NCBI GenBank assembly: GCA_017646185.1
Contig: JAGCNA010000154.1
Coordinates: forward strand, 1 to 7,262
DNA: 7,262 nucleotides
Direction: 5' to 3'
Origin: Clostridia bacterium
GTDB taxonomy: Bacteria > Bacillota > Clostridia > Oscillospirales > CAG-382
Part shown: positions 6,454 through 7,262 of the stretch, in pieces
Position numbering within the stretch: the stretch's first letter is position 1
Layout of the letters: every line of letters begins with the position of its first letter
Notes under the pieces: generated by a model
What the model saw: only the letters and a program-made list of their open reading frames with translations
Databases searched by the model: none
Told to the model about the DNA's origin: nothing
Translations under genes and position numbers: made by a program

Positions 6454-6968
6454 AAAAAGCAGTTTTAATTACATTAATTATTATTTTGGCGTTTACCGCA
6501 GTTTCCTGCGCATCTACATTGAACGGTAAATACGGTGATCCCGTCAACACCCTTGCAAGCGCAGTCAAAAGCGGAGATGCGGACGAATACCTGAGCGTGT
6601 TCGAGGACAATTATATTTCCGAGCTTGAGGAGTATTACACCATAATTTCCGATACAGACCTGCACACCTCTGTTTCCGAAATTCTGGCATCCACCAAAGC
6701 TTACAATAAGGACGCTTGCGGAGCTTTTACCTCTGTTTCCGTTACGGAAGTGAAAAAGGAAGCTCTGGATGAGTTTCCCGCAGACGCCGTATATACCGGC
6801 ACCTTCCTACCTGACGGCGAGGTGGGCGAGATACTCTCTCTTACGGTTTCTTACCTTATAGAGGGAATGAGCGGGTCCACAGACCCAAAGGAAGCAACCT
6901 TTATCGTATATTCGGTTAACGGCGAGTATTACCTGCATCCCATGCACCTTATGTTTGTTTTCCAATAA
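6450..6968 (+). CDS. Small predicted lipoprotein of unknown function, coupled to ftsK
   Basis: A 172-residue exported protein I do not recognise. The N-terminus is a lipoprotein signal: KK, a hydrophobic core LITLIIILAFTAVS, then Cys20 in the lipobox-like AVSC, so it should be lipid-anchored on the outer face of the membrane. The mature part starts with a short polar tether, then a helical segment (about 31-60, PVNTLASAVKSGDADEYLSVF) and alternating strands ending in ATFIVYSVNGEYYLHP. A helix with a Gly-Asp turn followed by a sheet resembles small NTF2/DUF4878-type lipoproteins; this is a guess from pattern only. Its ATG overlaps the ftsK stop (ATGA, 4 bases), indicating translational coupling; the purine stretch GGTGAAGAAGA serves as a weak binding site. 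It is the last gene before the terminator. Confidence 0.85.
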   Translation: MKKAVLITLIIILAFTAVSCASTLNGKYGDPVNTLASAVKSGDADEYLSVFEDNYISELEEYYTIISDTDLHTSVSEILASTKAYNKDACGAFTSVSVTEVKKEALDEFPADAVYTGTFLPDGEVGEILSLTVSYLIEGMSGSTDPKEATFIVYSVNGEYYLHPMHLMFVFQ

Positions 6969-6983
6969 TACTTAATTATACGC

Positions 6984-7020
6984 AAAACAGCGGTCTTAAA
7001 GCAAGACCGCTGTTTTTTCT
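6984..7020 (+). terminator. Strong intrinsic terminator, probably bidirectional
   Basis: AAAACAGCGGTCTT (6984-6997) pairs perfectly with AAGACCGCTGTTTT (7003-7016): a 14-base-pair stem with a 5-base loop, followed by more T (TTCTT). It ends the uppP-ftsK-lipoprotein operon. On the minus strand the same hairpin ends in TTTT before GCG and lies 20 bases after the stop of the convergent gene, so it probably serves that gene as well. Confidence 0.92.
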
Positions 7021-7036
7021 TGGGGTGATTGTTTTA

Positions 7037-7262
7037 TCAGTCGATAAGATTAACCAGATTGTTATACCAAGCCTGTGTATTACCCGAAGAGGTGTTTACC
7101 ATAAACACTATATCGGTAAGACCGTAATCCTTGAACTCCTCGTAAATATTCATATCTACGTGGCGAGGGTCGATTACTATAATATTACCGTAATGCTCGG
7201 TAAGATAAGGAACGAATGCGTTTCCGTAGGAATCCTTGATAACCAGAATGGATTTATCCTGA
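7037..7262 (-). CDS. C-terminal end of a DHHW-family (SGNH-hydrolase-like) protein, partial
   Basis: Only the last 74 codons are in the window; the 5' part lies beyond the right edge. The visible part reads KSILVIKDSYGNAFVPYL, then TEHYGNIIVIDPRHVDMN, EEFKDYGLTDIVFMVNTSSG and a short tail ending NLID, with tandem stops TGA-TAA. The pattern (I)(I)KDSYxNxFVPxLxxHY followed by xxIxxIDxR and a 'YGLTDIVFM' strand is what I know from the C-terminus of DHHW proteins, common in clostridia, usually membrane-anchored or secreted and of uncertain function, distantly like the AlgX/SGNH acyl-transfer enzymes. It is convergent with the lipoprotein gene and shares its terminator. Family assignment rests on this short segment only. 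Confidence 0.65.
   Translation of the reverse strand, partial: QDKSILVIKDSYGNAFVPYLTEHYGNIIVIDPRHVDMNIYEEFKDYGLTDIVFMVNTSSGNTQAWYNNLVNLID

Noticed and set aside
1..7262. CRISPR array, transposon ends, tRNA genes or long direct repeats
   Set aside because: I found no regularly spaced repeats, transposase fragments, cloverleaf-like sequences or duplicated segments when reading the window.

Overview
The window looks like a piece of chromosome from a low-to-moderate GC Firmicute, most likely an anaerobic clostridium of the Oscillospirales/Lachnospirales type. The evidence is a stand-alone clostridial 2[4Fe-4S] ferredoxin, strong AGGAGG-like ribosome binding sites, consensus sigma-A promoters in AT-rich intergenic DNA, an FtsK/SpoIIIE of Gram-positive architecture, an LCP-like envelope protein and a DHHW-family protein. 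The species cannot be named from the sequence.

Layout: positions 1-3012 are read leftwards. From right to left they hold an LCP-like membrane protein that has lost the family's catalytic arginines (2059-2997), a small ferredoxin with its own strong promoter and terminator (1797-1970), a TrmN6-type tRNA methyltransferase (967-1686), and a secreted subtilisin-like protease whose C-terminus runs off the left edge (1-935). At 3021-3103 two back-to-back promoters, each a perfect TTGACA-17-TATAAT, fire left into the LCP-like gene and right into a three-gene operon: uppP (3139-3978), ftsK/spoIIIE (4006-6453) and a small lipoprotein gene (6450-6968) that overlaps ftsK by 4 bases. A strong hairpin terminator (6984-7020) closes this operon. 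It is shared with a convergent DHHW-family gene, of which only the C-terminal 74 codons are visible (7037-7262, minus strand).

Functionally the centre of the window is envelope and division biology. UppP recycles the undecaprenyl carrier, FtsK/SpoIIIE pumps DNA through the septum, and the divergently expressed LCP-like protein belongs to a fold that normally handles undecaprenyl-linked polymers. The flanks are housekeeping (tRNA modification, electron transfer) or exported enzymes.

There are no tRNA or rRNA genes, no CRISPR array, no insertion sequence and no sign of recent transfer. No intergenic stretch exceeds about 140 bases. I see no clear new defence or mobile system. The most unusual items are the degenerate LCP protein, the mirrored perfect promoters and the unknown lipoprotein coupled to ftsK.
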